Below, in pieces: positions 46,341 to 55,685 of a DNA stretch of 64,000 nt; position 1 is the stretch's first letter, and every line of letters begins with the position of its first letter. The stretch is from Veillonella sp. T11011-6 (GTDB lineage: Bacteria > Bacillota > Negativicutes > Veillonellales > Veillonellaceae). The notes under the pieces are model-generated. The model searched no databases. It saw only the letters and a list, made by a program, of their open reading frames with translations, and was not told the DNA's origin. A program made the translations under genes and the position numbers. The stretch is from contig NZ_PPCW01000001.1 of NCBI RefSeq assembly GCF_002959755.1, positions 496,001 to 560,000 on the forward strand, written 5' to 3'.

Positions 46341-47372
46341 TTACTTATAAATGATATGGTGACTAGATGCCTTTTCCATACGATTCATAATAGCAACGCC
46401 AAAACCATCATCATTAACACCTTCTGCTAAGATTAAGGTAACATGATTTTCGTTAAAATGTAATAGGCTTTTGTAAAAGTCATGACCTAATGATAAGGCA
46501 TCACCATGATGGCCAAAACAATGGCACATAAAGCGCATATCATCTTTAATCAGGTCATACGTTTCATGACTGACCAAACAACCTATAGGACCTTCTTTAC
46601 CTTCTGAAAGCTTTTTAAAAGTGCATGCTATCCCCTCTGGACTACCTACAACAACTGTCATAGGTGCATCAGGCGCATAATGCGTATACTTCATACCAGG
46701 AGCCTTTGGCTTAGTGGTAGCATTAACTAGAGCAGTGTCATATTCAACCGTAGACACAACTGTTTCAAGTTGTGCTTTTGTAATTCCACCTGGTCTCAAT
46801 ATAATGACCTTATCATCATGTACTTCCACTACAGTTGATTCTACACCAATCGTACACGGACCAGCATCTAAAATATAGGAAATACGGCCATTCATATCAT
46901 GGTAAACATCTTGTGCCGTTGTAGGACTTGGACGACCAGATATATTTGCACTAGGAGCCGCTATAGGTACACCAGCGCGTTCTAATAATGCACGGCATAC
47001 CTTATGATCAGGGCACCGCAATGCCACGCGAGGTAATCCACCAGTAGCACGATCTGGCACTAAATCAGATTTAGGCAATGTAATCGTTAATGGCCCTGGC
47101 CAAAACGTATCCATTAATAGTTGTGCTGTATTTGAAACCGCTGTTACCAAAGGTTTTATACTTTCACTATTAGGAACATGCAAAATAAGGGGATTATCTG
47201 AAGGGCGACCTTTCGCAGCATAGATTTTATCCATTGCCTCTGGATCAAGGCCATTAGCACCGAGTCCATATACAGTTTCTGTAGGAATGGACACTAATTC
47301 ACCATTACGCAATGTACTGGCAAGCATATTTAGTTCTTGTTCTGATGGATTTGTAATAATTTGAGTATCCAT
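46341..47372 (-). CDS. Threonylcarbamoyl-AMP synthase (Sua5, two-domain)
   Basis: Makes threonylcarbamoyl-AMP from Thr, bicarbonate and ATP for the t6A37 modification of ANN-decoding tRNAs. It has 343 residues. The YrdC domain (about 1-200) carries SIPTETVYGLGANG, KGRPSDNPLILHV, RCPDHKVCRALLE and SANISGRPSPTTAQD. The linker KAPGMKYTHYAPDAPM leads into the Sua5 C-terminal domain. This is the full Sua5 form (B. subtilis YwlC), not the short TsaC. ATG 47372 directly follows the prmC stop with GAGGGATA before it. The longer in-frame start 4 codons upstream lies inside prmC. Confidence 0.95.
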   Translation of the reverse strand: MDTQIITNPSEQELNMLASTLRNGELVSIPTETVYGLGANGLDPEAMDKIYAAKGRPSDNPLILHVPNSESIKPLVTAVSNTAQLLMDTFWPGPLTITLPKSDLVPDRATGGLPRVALRCPDHKVCRALLERAGVPIAAPSANISGRPSPTTAQDVYHDMNGRISYILDAGPCTIGVESTVVEVHDDKVIILRPGGITKAQLETVVSTVEYDTALVNATTKPKAPGMKYTHYAPDAPMTVVVGSPEGIACTFKKLSEGKEGPIGCLVSHETYDLIKDDMRFMCHCFGHHGDALSLGHDFYKSLLHFNENHVTLILAEGVNDDGFGVAIMNRMEKASSHHIIYK

Positions 47373-47373
47373 A

Positions 47374-48243
47374 TTATCCCTCATATACTGCGGTTACAAC
47401 ACGGTTATTACCACCAAGATCAGCGATACACTGAATGTTGGAGTAATGACTAGCTTCTTTTAATAAAGACTTTACCTCTTCAGCTTGATCGTAACCTATT
47501 TCAAAGGCTATACGGCCTTGCGGTTTTAAATATGTGCCACATGTTTTAGCTAAAATACGATAGAATTCTAATCCATCTTCACCACCAAACAAGGCAATAT
47601 GAGGCTCATTTAATACATCCTGAGACAATAATTTAGCATCTCCTGTACGGATATATGGTGGATTCGATACGATGATGTCAAACTTTTCAGCTTTACCATC
47701 TAAGGCAGAAAACATATCGGACTCTAATAATTGAACACGATTATTTAAGTTAAATCTTTCCCTATTCTCCTCAGCTACTGTTAAGGCATCCGTAGATATT
47801 TCAAGGCCTACACCACACGCATTCGGCAAATAGTGTAATAGACTGAGTAATATCGTACCAGGGCCTGTACATACATCAAGGATACGAACCTTACTATCTT
47901 TTGGGTACGCACCTAGTACATGCTCAATTAAGGTTTCCGTATCAGGTCGTGGAATCAACACCTTATCATTAACCTTAAAGGTCAATCCCATAAAGTCCTT
48001 TTCCCCAATTATGGCCGCTACACAATGACCCTTGGCCCGTTCTTGAACGAGAGGTCTAAAAGCATCGAGTTCCTCTTGAATAAGCGGTTGGTCATAATGA
48101 GTATATAGATAAATACGATCCTTGCCTAAAACGTGAGAAAGCAGTACTTCCCCATCAAGTCGAGGTGTATCCATCTCCTTGCTTTGAAAGTACTGCTCTG
48201 TCCACTGGAGAATACGACCGATTGTCCAAATCTCCTTATACAT
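47374..48243 (-). CDS. prmC: Release factor glutamine methyltransferase PrmC
   Basis: Methylates the Gln of the GGQ motif in RF1/RF2. It has 289 residues. An N-terminal helical domain (about 1-75) precedes a SAM-dependent Rossmann methyltransferase domain with [16 protein letters not shown]-like motif I (ILDVCTGPG) and the catalytic NPPY motif in [14 protein letters not shown] start it at ATG 48243, with GGAGGC ten bases before it, overlapping the prfA stop by 8 bases. The frame opening at 48285 lies inside prfA. The neighbour prfA encodes its substrate, the usual pairing. Confidence 0.96.
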   Translation of the reverse strand: MYKEIWTIGRILQWTEQYFQSKEMDTPRLDGEVLLSHVLGKDRIYLYTHYDQPLIQEELDAFRPLVQERAKGHCVAAIIGEKDFMGLTFKVNDKVLIPRPDTETLIEHVLGAYPKDSKVRILDVCTGPGTILLSLLHYLPNACGVGLEISTDALTVAEENRERFNLNNRVQLLESDMFSALDGKAEKFDIIVSNPPYIRTGDAKLLSQDVLNEPHIALFGGEDGLEFYRILAKTCGTYLKPQGRIAFEIGYDQAEEVKSLLKEASHYSNIQCIADLGGNNRVVTAVYEG

Positions 48244-49318
48244 TTGTATTAGCCTCCTGCATTTTTGCCGCTTGGTCAGCAGCATTTAAGGCTTGAATGA
48301 TTTCATCTAAATCGCCATTTAAAATAGCATCTAATTTATACAATGTTAAATTAATACGATGGTCTGTTACGCGGCCTTGAGGGTAGTTATAAGTACGAAT
48401 ACGTTCACTACGGTCACCAGTACCAACTTGGCTCTTACGGTCTGCTGCCATGCTAGAAATAGCCTCTTGTTCAGCTTGGTCTTGCAATTTAGCACGCAAT
48501 ACACGCATAGCTTTTTCACGGTTTTGTAATTGAGAACGTTGGTCTTGGCATGCCACAACAATACCAGAAGGTAAGTGTGTAATACGAACAGCAGACTCAG
48601 TTTTATTGATATGCTGACCGCCCGCACCACTAGCACGATATGTGTCGATTTTCAAGTCTTTTTCATTAACTTCAATATCAACATCTTCCATCTCTGGTAA
48701 TACGGCTACTGTAACGGTAGATGTATGCACACGGCCCTGTGTTTCTGTAGCAGGTACACGTTGTACGCGATGTACACCAGATTCAAATTTCATCTTAGAG
48801 TATACATTTTCACCATCTACAGAGAAAATAACCTCTTTAAAGCCACCAAGTTCAGGTTCATTAGCATCGATAATTTCACAACGCCAGCCTTGGCTTTCCG
48901 CATATTTTGTGTACATACGGAACAAATCGCCTGCGAATAATGCTGCTTCATCGCCGCCGGCACCACCGCGAATTTCGATGATGATGTTTTTATCATCATT
49001 AGGGTCTTTAGGCAATAAAAGAATTTGCAATTTCTCTTCTAATTCCTCTTTTTGAGGTTTTAGCTCTTTCAATTCCTCTTGTGCCATTTCACGGAATTCT
49101 TCATCCATGGATTTATCTTCGATAACTTCCATAGCTTCATCAATACCAGCTAATACTTTTTTATAAGTACGGAATGTTTCCACTGTTTCAGATAATTGAG
49201 CATGTTGACGTGTTAATTTACGCCATTCATCTTGGCGCGCAATCACTTCAGGGTCACTGATGCGCTGCTCCAGGTCCATAAATTTATCTTCAATAACTTG
49301 TAATTTATCTACTAGCAT
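48236..49318 (-). CDS. prfA: Peptide chain release factor 1
   Basis: Terminates translation at UAA and UAG. It has 360 residues. The peptidyl-hydrolysis motif GGQ lies in [19 protein letters not shown]. The stop-recognition PxT-type motif lies in the [18 protein letters not shown] region. The N-terminal coiled coil has [17 protein letters not shown]. The distinction from RF2 is the PAT tripeptide and no frameshift site. ATG 49318 is 2 bases after the DUF1385 stop. Operon order rpmE-yqhQ-prfA-prmC is conserved in Firmicutes. Confidence 0.97.
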   Translation of the reverse strand: MLVDKLQVIEDKFMDLEQRISDPEVIARQDEWRKLTRQHAQLSETVETFRTYKKVLAGIDEAMEVIEDKSMDEEFREMAQEELKELKPQKEELEEKLQILLLPKDPNDDKNIIIEIRGGAGGDEAALFAGDLFRMYTKYAESQGWRCEIIDANEPELGGFKEVIFSVDGENVYSKMKFESGVHRVQRVPATETQGRVHTSTVTVAVLPEMEDVDIEVNEKDLKIDTYRASGAGGQHINKTESAVRITHLPSGIVVACQDQRSQLQNREKAMRVLRAKLQDQAEQEAISSMAADRKSQVGTGDRSERIRTYNYPQGRVTDHRINLTLYKLDAILNGDLDEIIQALNAADQAAKMQEANTNV

Positions 49319-49320
49319 GT

Positions 49321-50211
49321 TTATTCCTCTTCATAAGCATCACTCTCAGGAGGGCGAACCTCTTCAAGAGCACGTATAGCTACTTCAATTTGATCATCTT
49401 CTGGTTCACGTGTCGTCATGTATTGTAATGCAAGACCAGGTTTAATAAGAGCTTGCACAAAGGAATGCTCACTACGACCAGCAAGACGAATAACCTCGTA
49501 CGCAATACCTGCCACTACTGGCATAAGAAGTACGCGGCTTACGATACGTTCTAACAAATTAGGCCACCCTAAAAAGGCAAATACAAAGATACTTACAACC
49601 ATAACGATAAGTAAGAAATTTGTGCCACATCGCGGATGTAAGCGACTTTGTTTGCGAACGTTTTCTACAGTGAGAGGCAAGTCTAATTCATAAGTATGAA
49701 TCGTTTTATGCTCTGCCCCATGATATTGGAAAACTCGTTGAATATCCTTTGTAAGTCCAATCCCCCAAATATAAAGTAGGAAAAGGACTAAACGAATGAC
49801 ACCTTCAATGAGATTTAATACAACATGATTATCCTGTACACCAGGAATAAATTTCACGATAAATGTAGGCAATGCTAAAAATACAGCTATCGCAAAGATG
49901 GTGGAAATAACCATAGTAATGGCAATTTCACTATTAGACATTTCTTCCTCTTCATCACCAGCGGCCTTAGCAGAGAAGGACAAGGCCTTCATGCCAATTA
50001 CGAGGGATTCATAAAGAGCTACACAGCCCCGAAGAAATGGTTTTTTCAAAATTGGATATGTGTCAGCAATAGATTTTGTAGGCTCTTTTTGAACTACAAT
50101 GGTTCCTGCTGGCTCTCGTACAGCTGTTGCTGTAACGCCAGGGCCCCTCATCATGACACCTTCGATAACAGCTTGTCCTCCGACAAACTTTTTAATACGT
50201 TCTGTGTTCAC
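49321..50211 (-). CDS. DUF1385 membrane protein (YqhQ family)
   Basis: It has 296 residues and is an integral membrane protein of unknown function, conserved next to prfA or rpmE in Firmicutes. The family start [14 protein letters not shown] is evident. Four hydrophobic segments lie at about 105-130, 140-165, 210-230 and 235-258. The conserved [10 protein letters not shown] and [10 protein letters not shown] motifs carry His/Cys that could bind metal. I start it at GTG 50211 because GAGGAG lies five bases upstream of it. The ATG codons 5 and 7 codons earlier have no site. It follows rpmE by 72 bases. Confidence 0.9.
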   Translation of the reverse strand: MNTERIKKFVGGQAVIEGVMMRGPGVTATAVREPAGTIVVQKEPTKSIADTYPILKKPFLRGCVALYESLVIGMKALSFSAKAAGDEEEEMSNSEIAITMVISTIFAIAVFLALPTFIVKFIPGVQDNHVVLNLIEGVIRLVLFLLYIWGIGLTKDIQRVFQYHGAEHKTIHTYELDLPLTVENVRKQSRLHPRCGTNFLLIVMVVSIFVFAFLGWPNLLERIVSRVLLMPVVAGIAYEVIRLAGRSEHSFVQALIKPGLALQYMTTREPEDDQIEVAIRALEEVRPPESDAYEEE

Positions 50212-50283
50212 AAGAGCTCCTCTCATAAACAAATAGAGGCAGAGCTCATAGCCCTGCCCATAGATGCTACATTACATGACAAA

Positions 50284-50481
50284 TTATTTGCCGTAACGTT
50301 TGTTAAATTGTTCAATACGACCACGAGCTTGAGCTGCGCGTTGTTGACCAGTGAAGAACGGATGGCATTTGGAGCAAACGTCTACACGAAGGTCTTCTTT
50401 TACAGAGCCAGTTTTGAATGTGTTGCCACAACCGCAAGTTACTGTAGCTTCTTTATAGTCTGGATGAATACCTTGTTTCAT
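50284..50481 (-). CDS. rpmE: 50S ribosomal protein L31
   Basis: Large-subunit protein near the central protuberance. It is 65 residues from ATG 50481, giving [19 protein letters not shown]. The longer frame (to 50589) overlaps the ydbC-like gene and is spurious. The zinc-ribbon Cys (CGCG...CSKCHPFF) identify the zinc-containing L31 form. The [12 protein letters not shown] ending is typical. AGAGGTG lies upstream, and a good promoter is at 50522-50550. First gene of the rpmE-to-glyA cluster. Confidence 0.97.
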   Translation of the reverse strand: MKQGIHPDYKEATVTCGCGNTFKTGSVKEDLRVDVCSKCHPFFTGQQRAAQARGRIEQFNKRYGK

Positions 50482-50521
50482 TCTATACACCTCTTTCCGA
50501 CAATCAATATTATTCTTATAG

Positions 50522-50550
50522 ATTATATCATGACACTTGTACAAATGCAA
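50522..50550 (-). promoter_or_regulatory. Promoter of the rpmE operon
   Basis: Minus-strand TTGCAT (50545-50550), 17 bases, TATAAT (50522-50527), preceded by TGA as an extended -10. About 40 bases before the rpmE ATG. Confidence 0.8.
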
Positions 50551-50560
50551 GTTGCCAATA

Positions 50561-50830
50561 CTATTCCTTGGATGCTTGTTTTTCTTCAATAGACTCAGCT
50601 AGGATGGTCTCTAAGTCACTTTCATTAAGGATATCACGCAATGCGATGAGCTCCTCTAAAGAAAGGGTAATACCTTTCTTCATACTTGTATATTCACTAT
50701 CCCAAGCGCGAAGGTCAAACTTAGGATTATATTTACCCCAGCTAGTACATGTTAATTGTTTTTTCCAACCGTCTTTATCTTCAGATAAAGTACCAATAAC
50801 TTTGAAGATTTCAAAATTAATAACTGCCAT
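50561..50830 (-). CDS. YdbC/PC4-like protein (putative ssDNA-binding)
   Basis: It has 89 residues. It matches the small YdbC family, whose members adopt a PC4 (transcription coactivator) fold and bind single-stranded [28 protein letters not shown] followed by [19 protein letters not shown]. The basic-aromatic strand segment and the C-terminal helix match that fold. The last ~15 residues are acidic. ATG 50830 follows AAGGAGGA. Its neighbours give no pathway hint: rpmE starts 79 bases downstream with its own promoter. Its role is probably in nucleic-acid metabolism, by family inference only. Confidence 0.82.
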   Translation of the reverse strand: MAVINFEIFKVIGTLSEDKDGWKKQLTCTSWGKYNPKFDLRAWDSEYTSMKKGITLSLEELIALRDILNESDLETILAESIEEKQASKE

Positions 50831-50944
50831 GAGTCAGTCCTCCTTTCTTACACATCTGTGTAGTATGGTTCATACCTACTATATTTAGTAGTTCATATTT
50901 TTTAGGATACGATATATTTTAAACTAAATATGGGACTTTTACAA

Positions 50945-52384
50945 TTAGTTTTTATAATCGCTATAGTCTTCAATATCAATAGATGTAGTAGGAGGCATTA
51001 CTTGAGCACCTAATTCATCTACCGTAGATTTCCAATTTGTAGCTGCTTCTGTAACAGCCTTGATATAGGCTTCATCAGCAGCCTGTACAGATGAAATTAA
51101 TTGAGCTTCATTATTAATATCTAATACGCGGCGACGCACGCTGCTAAGCATATAGCCGAAAGACTCATCTGTTTGAACGAGCATGGAAATCTCTTGAATC
51201 AATGTTTGACCCGTAGTACTACAGAAGTATGCATACCACATATATGCCAATTCAGCATCTGGGAACATCCAGTAAATATCCTCTGCTGGTGCCTCTGTAG
51301 TAATATCTACATCTACATGATCCGCGTAACGTTTGAATGTTAGGAAATAAGCGCCACTTTCCACAAGAGCATTACGTCCTAATGCAGAAACTCGGCTGTC
51401 GATACAGTAAATACCATCTTGACCTAAGGCTACATCAGTTTGACCGCCTGGCAACAAAATAGAGCGTAAAGACAAGCCATAATTTAATACTGTGAATACC
51501 GGTAATTGAGCAAATACGCCATGAGGCAATGGAATATAGTTAATTGTTTTCCACTCATCCCCTACGCGTTCACGAAGGCCAACGCGCATCTTTTTAACAT
51601 CGTACTTACCATATACAATTTCGTAAGCCCCTAATGGAGTCCATTCACGAATAGCTTCTACACGCTTTTGATTCAAGAAGAATTGCAACGCCATATTATT
51701 TAAGCCCAATTGGTTTTGTGCCATTGTTGCAGGCAAGAATAATTGTGCAGTTCCTTCTGGAACAAGATTATGTAATCCATTTGCCACTTCTTCCACAATA
51801 TCTTCAGAGGATTGGAACATGCCAACCGTACCTGTAAAGATATGGTCAAAATAGCTACGATGAGGCCACTGATTAATAATTTGTGCCATTGGATATAAAC
51901 GTGTCAAAATGCTATAACACACAGGAGACGCCGTATAAAGAACGACTTTTTTATCTTCATAAGATTGAAGAATCTCTTCAACCATACCTGCATATTCTTC
52001 TACATAAGCATATAAAACGAGTTCTCCCGTTTTGCTATGAGCTTCAATACTTTCACGAACAGGAGTTTCCCAAATAGTACCTACATCTAGACCATCTAAA
52101 ATGCCTGTATCGCTAATGAAATCAAATAATTCAACCCTAAAGGATGGACCATATAGAGCTTGGAATGTATTCAAACCATATGGAACAGGACCAAAAGATT
52201 CTACTGTGGATTTTTCTGCTAACGCATATAAATCATCTGCTGTTACGCCCCACTCACGGGAGCTAGCATTACTAGAAATCAATTGATCTAGTACTTTAAA
52301 ACGCATTAACTCATTTACAATATCAATTCCCTCAATGCCATGAGTCGCACAAAGGGCAATAAATTCTTCGTTATTTACTTTCAT
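50945..52384 (-). CDS. Uncharacterised protein, possibly a degenerate methyltransferase-like fold
   Basis: It has 479 residues from ATG 52384, which follows AAAGGTTT one base beyond the nth stop. I do not recognise the family with confidence. There is no signal peptide or membrane helix. An N-terminal helical region (about 1-120) precedes a stretch KKVVLYTASPVCYSILTRL...SYFDHIFTGTVG and then LVPEGTAQLFLPATM. These resemble in order, but not in key residues, the SAM-binding and target strands of N6-type methyltransferases, and no NPPY/DPPY motif is present. The C-terminal part is acidic and helix-rich. It is apparently co-transcribed after nth, so a DNA-related role is possible. This is speculation. 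Confidence 0.75.
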   Translation of the reverse strand: MKVNNEEFIALCATHGIEGIDIVNELMRFKVLDQLISSNASSREWGVTADDLYALAEKSTVESFGPVPYGLNTFQALYGPSFRVELFDFISDTGILDGLDVGTIWETPVRESIEAHSKTGELVLYAYVEEYAGMVEEILQSYEDKKVVLYTASPVCYSILTRLYPMAQIINQWPHRSYFDHIFTGTVGMFQSSEDIVEEVANGLHNLVPEGTAQLFLPATMAQNQLGLNNMALQFFLNQKRVEAIREWTPLGAYEIVYGKYDVKKMRVGLRERVGDEWKTINYIPLPHGVFAQLPVFTVLNYGLSLRSILLPGGQTDVALGQDGIYCIDSRVSALGRNALVESGAYFLTFKRYADHVDVDITTEAPAEDIYWMFPDAELAYMWYAYFCSTTGQTLIQEISMLVQTDESFGYMLSSVRRRVLDINNEAQLISSVQAADEAYIKAVTEAATNWKSTVDELGAQVMPPTTSIDIEDYSDYKN

Positions 52385-52385
52385 A

Positions 52386-53021
52386 TTAAACCTTTCCCGC
52401 CGAAGGGCATACATGATTTAAAAAACATTCTTCACATAAAGGCTTACGAGCCTTACATAATTTACGGCCATGATAAATCAACCAGTGATGAGCAGCAGCC
52501 CAATCCTCTTTAGGGATAGCCTTTTGCAACTTCTTCTCCATCTCTTCTGGAGTTTTAGCAATACCTAGTTTTAATCGATTAGCTACACGGAATACGTGGG
52601 TATCTACCGCAATGGCAGGTGTACCGAACAATACGGACACAACTACGTTAGCCGTTTTACGACCAACACCAGGTAATTCTACCAGTTGATCAAATTCACG
52701 TGGTACCTCACCATGATATTGTTCTACCAAGATTTGACAGGTAGCAATTAAGTTTTTCGCTTTAGACTTATAAAGACCGCAATCTTTAATAAGAGTTTCT
52801 AGTTTTGTAACCCCTATTTCAAGCATTTTAGCAGGATGATTTAATTCAGGGAACAATCGTTTCGTAACAATATTAACCCTTTCATCCGTACATTGTGCAG
52901 ATAAAACAACGGCTACTAATAATTCAAATTCATTTGTATACTCAAGGGCAGGTTTTGCATCAAAATAATGCTCTTGCAATAATTTCAATTGCTCTGCCTT
53001 TATCGCTTTTGTTACACGCAT
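52386..53021 (-). CDS. nth: Endonuclease III
   Basis: Base-excision-repair glycosylase/AP lyase that removes oxidised pyrimidines. It has 211 residues. The helix-hairpin-helix motif VELPGVGRKTANVV with the catalytic Lys, and the catalytic Asp in AIAVDTHVFRVANRL, are intact. The C-terminal [4Fe-4S] cluster ligands are the four Cys in CKARKPLCEECFLNHVC. ATG 53021 follows AAAGGAGAG. The frame to 53078 adds 19 non-conserved residues. It is followed almost immediately (one base) by the uncharacterised 479-residue gene, so the two are probably one transcript. Confidence 0.97.
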   Translation of the reverse strand: MRVTKAIKAEQLKLLQEHYFDAKPALEYTNEFELLVAVVLSAQCTDERVNIVTKRLFPELNHPAKMLEIGVTKLETLIKDCGLYKSKAKNLIATCQILVEQYHGEVPREFDQLVELPGVGRKTANVVVSVLFGTPAIAVDTHVFRVANRLKLGIAKTPEEMEKKLQKAIPKEDWAAAHHWLIYHGRKLCKARKPLCEECFLNHVCPSAGKV

Positions 53022-53097
53022 ACAGCTCTCCTTTCTCACTTGTGAAAGTACAGACGCGTACAACTTATATCTTACCATACGTATTCATTTAGTTCTA

Positions 53098-53106
53098 TGT
53101 TATAAT
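53098..53106 (+). promoter_or_regulatory. Extended -10 promoter of the DUF896 gene
   Basis: TGTTATAAT, an extended -10 with TATAAT at 53101-53106 and no good -35. It is 38 bases before the ATG. Confidence 0.5.
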
Positions 53107-53144
53107 AAATCATGTTATTCTAATATAGAATACAGGAGGTCAAT

Positions 53145-53414
53145 ATGAGTAATATTAACGATACATTAAAGCGCATAAATGAACTAGCAGCAAAGAAAAA
53201 ATCTGGACAACAACTCACACCAGAAGAATTAGCAGAAAAAAAAGAACTTTATGAAATCTACTTATCATTCATTCGAGGTCAAATCACAGATACATTAGAT
53301 CGCGTTGAATTTGTAGATCCAGAAACCGGTGAACGAACAGCTCCTAAACGCGCTCTAGAAAATCTTGCGAAAGAAGCTGACCAAGACATTAAAGAACATA
53401 AAGATATTCATTAA
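53145..53414 (+). CDS. DUF896 family protein (YnzC-like)
   Basis: It has 89 residues and is a small cytoplasmic protein conserved in Firmicutes, of unknown function. In Bacillus a relative (YnzC) lies in the SOS-controlled yneA operon. A helical hairpin is predicted from INDTLKRINELAAKKKSGQQLTPEELAEKKELYEIYL. The family hallmark LTPEE(L)AE...YL..(I/F)RGQ is clear. ATG follows AGGAGGTC. It is one of the three plus-strand genes, monocistronic, with a -10 and a strong terminator of its own. I see no LexA box nearby. Confidence 0.88.
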   Translation: MSNINDTLKRINELAAKKKSGQQLTPEELAEKKELYEIYLSFIRGQITDTLDRVEFVDPETGERTAPKRALENLAKEADQDIKEHKDIH

Positions 53415-53420
53415 TATATA

Positions 53421-53464
53421 AAGCGTACGCATAAATGATAAGTCAATTATGCGTACGCTTTTCT
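53421..53464 (+). terminator. DUF896 gene terminator
   Basis: 14-bp stem AAGCGTACGCATAA (53421-53434) with 53447-53460, followed by TTTTC on plus. Confidence 0.9.
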
Positions 53465-53475
53465 ATTACCCACAA

Positions 53476-53505
53476 AAAGTCCGCTTGATATATCAAGCGG
53501 ACTTT
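53476..53505 (-). terminator. Aminotransferase terminator
   Basis: Perfect 15-bp uninterrupted palindrome (53476-53490 with 53491-53505), followed on minus by TTTTTGTG. It faces the DUF896 terminator. Confidence 0.88.
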
Positions 53506-53526
53506 AGTATTAGTAAAACTTATGTA

Positions 53527-54774
53527 TTATAGCTTGCCAAGACGTTTCATAGCATTGTAAATTTTTTCAGCAAGGCCTGTCATTTGGAATTTAGGAATAC
53601 CACATGCTGCAACGCGAATACCGTTAGCTAGAGCAATAACATAAATATGCTCTTTCTTCAATTCTTCACAGATAGCATTAGCAGAATCTGTAGGAATCGT
53701 AATGAAGAAGCCACCACGGTATGGTAACATAGGAAGACCTACTTGTGCTGCTTCTTGTTTAAAGATATCTGCACGATCGCGAATCAATTGATAATAGCAA
53801 TTACGTTCATCTTCATAAGCTTTAAACTTAGCTGGATCAGCTACAATATTTGCCATTGTGCGCATCGCTGGACGGCAAATATTAGACCATGTAGCACGGC
53901 TTGTAGACTTATTAATTTCTAAGAATTCATCAGCAATTTCTTCGTCATCAGAAATACCAATCAAAGCCCCTACACGTTGACCATACATAGTGAAGCCTTT
54001 AGACAAGCTATAGCAAACACATGTAAGGATTTCTTTTGGCAAATGACTAAATTTACTAAAGAATGAACGAACCTCTTCTTTTTCACCAGAATAATCAAGG
54101 TAAGCCACATCAATACCGATGATCACATTATTACGACCAATAGCAACGAGTTCTTTTAAGAAGTTAAGAATGGATTCCCAGTCTTTATCCTCAATTGAGT
54201 AGCCTGTTGGGTTATTACCAGGTGTATTAAACAAAATTACCACATTTGTTTGTTTAGCAGCTAATTCATTTACACGATTTTGGAACGCTTCATGGTTAAA
54301 GTTATTATGTTCATCAAATAAAGAATACGTAACAAGTGTACGACCTACATCACTGCAAATTACGCGATAGGCACCCCAGTACCAATCAGCAGTCAATACT
54401 TCATCACCAGGTTCTGTGTAGTTATGAACTAAATGATGAATACCGCCAGTACCACCTGCAGTAGCAATACTACAGATATGACCTTCTGGACGAGATTGTC
54501 CAAAGCATTCTTTCTCTGCAGCAGCAAGGAACTCAGGTACACCTGCGATCGGTGCATAGCCAATATGTTCAGAGTCAGGAAGACTTAAATATTCATCTTT
54601 AACGGTTTTAAGGAATACTAATTTACCATCTTCATCATGAATCGCACCTAATGTACCGTTAACAACGTTCTCACGACCATTTTCTTTAGCATCAGCTTGG
54701 GCTTGGCCAGCAGTTACAAAGATTACATCTTTAAGTTTTTTCCCTTTTGCATGCTTTGCAGCAACACTTGTCAT
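53527..54774 (-). CDS. PLP-dependent aminotransferase, class I (aspartate/aromatic type)
   Basis: It has 415 residues, fold type I. The substrate/PLP motifs are GGTGGIHHLVHNYTEPGDEV, LFNTPGNNPTGYSIED (Asn for PLP), GIDVAYLDYSG (Asp, Tyr), and the Schiff-base Lys in CVCYSLSKGFTMYGQRVGAL. The SKxxxxYxxRVG pattern is that of the I-alpha aspartate/tyrosine aminotransferases. The C-terminal Arg that binds the substrate carboxylate is likely the one in GIRVAACGI. Substrate range (Asp, Tyr, Phe) is not decidable here. It is monocistronic, with a terminator downstream and a 260-base AT-rich gap upstream. Confidence 0.88.
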   Translation of the reverse strand: MTSVAAKHAKGKKLKDVIFVTAGQAQADAKENGRENVVNGTLGAIHDEDGKLVFLKTVKDEYLSLPDSEHIGYAPIAGVPEFLAAAEKECFGQSRPEGHICSIATAGGTGGIHHLVHNYTEPGDEVLTADWYWGAYRVICSDVGRTLVTYSLFDEHNNFNHEAFQNRVNELAAKQTNVVILFNTPGNNPTGYSIEDKDWESILNFLKELVAIGRNNVIIGIDVAYLDYSGEKEEVRSFFSKFSHLPKEILTCVCYSLSKGFTMYGQRVGALIGISDDEEIADEFLEINKSTSRATWSNICRPAMRTMANIVADPAKFKAYEDERNCYYQLIRDRADIFKQEAAQVGLPMLPYRGGFFITIPTDSANAICEELKKEHIYVIALANGIRVAACGIPKFQMTGLAEKIYNAMKRLGKL

Positions 54775-54996
54775 AACTTACACCATCCTATCTAAAATGA
54801 ATTATTACATATTTATCATACCTAAACTTATTTAATTATACAATGAGTATTTAGAAAATATATTGTATACATAAGAAATAATACTGATTATAAGCTGATT
54901 TATTATAAAATTAAGGTATATAGGATATATACAATATCCTATACAAAATAAATTTATAAATAACATCCCTACAGATATCTATTTTTATAAACGTAT

Positions 54997-55026
54997 AAAA
55001 AAAGACCACTCATTAGAGTGGTCTTT
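54997..55026 (-). terminator. Terminator of the outer-membrane barrel gene
   Basis: Stem AAAGACCACTC (55001-55011) with 55016-55026, then a T7 run on minus. The rest of the 54775-54996 gap is AT-rich and shows nothing I can name. Confidence 0.88.
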
Positions 55027-55034
55027 AGTTATCC

Positions 55035-55604
55035 TTAGAAGGAGTAGCCTACACCAGCGTGTAAACCTTTTGCAGTTTTATCGTTGTTATTTACGCTATA
55101 TTTATCATAGCCATAGTATACGTTCAAGTCTACATCAGGGCGAACTTCATATTGAGCACCTACTTGGTAAGTTTGCTTAATATCATTACCCCAACCAGCT
55201 TTAGCAAAGCCGTTAACTTTTTCTGTCAATGGTACATGACCAATAACACCTGCTTGGAAACCTAATTCAGTATCATTTGTACGAATTGCAGTACCAGCAC
55301 CATATACGTTTACATTTGGATGCACTTTATAAACCAATGCTAATTGATGATCTTTAATGTCGCCATTTTTTGCATTCAATTTATCATAGGAATATTGTAC
55401 AGCTGTTTTATCGGAAAGGTCGTGTTGCAAAGAAACACCGAAACCATCGTTGCTATTGCCGCCACCTTTAGATACATGTTGTTTAAATGCATAATCAGCT
55501 TGTACTTTAGTGGAACCATCGCTAATTTTTGTTACAGGTGCTGCTGCGAATGCGCTACCTGCCACAACTGTAGCTGCTAGAGTTAATAATACTAATTTCT
55601 TCAT
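55035..55604 (-). CDS. Small outer-membrane beta-barrel protein
   Basis: It has 189 residues. The Sec signal peptide MKKLVLLTLAATVVAGSAFA is cleaved after AFA (residue 20). The mature part alternates polar and hydrophobic residues in about eight strands (VQADYAFKQHV, FGVSLQHDL, TAVQYSYDKL, HQLALVYKV, NVNVYGAGTAI, TELGFQAGVIG, VNGFAKAGWG, YQVGAQYEV) and ends in Phe (GVGYSF), the signal for insertion by BamA. This is direct evidence for a diderm envelope. It resembles OmpA/OmpX-like porin-type barrels. The function is unknown. ATG 55604 follows AGGAGGT. A stem-loop lies in the leader. Confidence 0.85.
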   Translation of the reverse strand: MKKLVLLTLAATVVAGSAFAAAPVTKISDGSTKVQADYAFKQHVSKGGGNSNDGFGVSLQHDLSDKTAVQYSYDKLNAKNGDIKDHQLALVYKVHPNVNVYGAGTAIRTNDTELGFQAGVIGHVPLTEKVNGFAKAGWGNDIKQTYQVGAQYEVRPDVDLNVYYGYDKYSVNNNDKTAKGLHAGVGYSF

Positions 55605-55619
55605 TTGTACCTCCTATGC

Positions 55620-55637
55620 ACATATCTCAAGATATGT
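55620..55637 (-). other. Leader stem-loop of the barrel gene
   Basis: Perfect ACATATCT-CA-AGATATGT hairpin, 8-bp arms, directly before the AGGAGGT ribosome site. It could control translation or mRNA life. Upstream there is a TATAAT (minus, 55669-55674) without a good -35. Confidence 0.45.
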
Positions 55638-55685
55638 CTTACTAAGTTACTTATTTACGAATGTTTTGATTATACACTCTATAAA

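Noticed and set aside
50482-50589. N-terminal extension of L31
   Set aside because: It would overlap the ydbC-like gene and the predicted rpmE promoter. MKQGIHP is the canonical start.
54775-54996. Small RNA or gene in the AT-rich gap between the aminotransferase and barrel genes
   Set aside because: No frame with a ribosome site and no stable GC-containing structure were seen apart from the barrel gene terminator.
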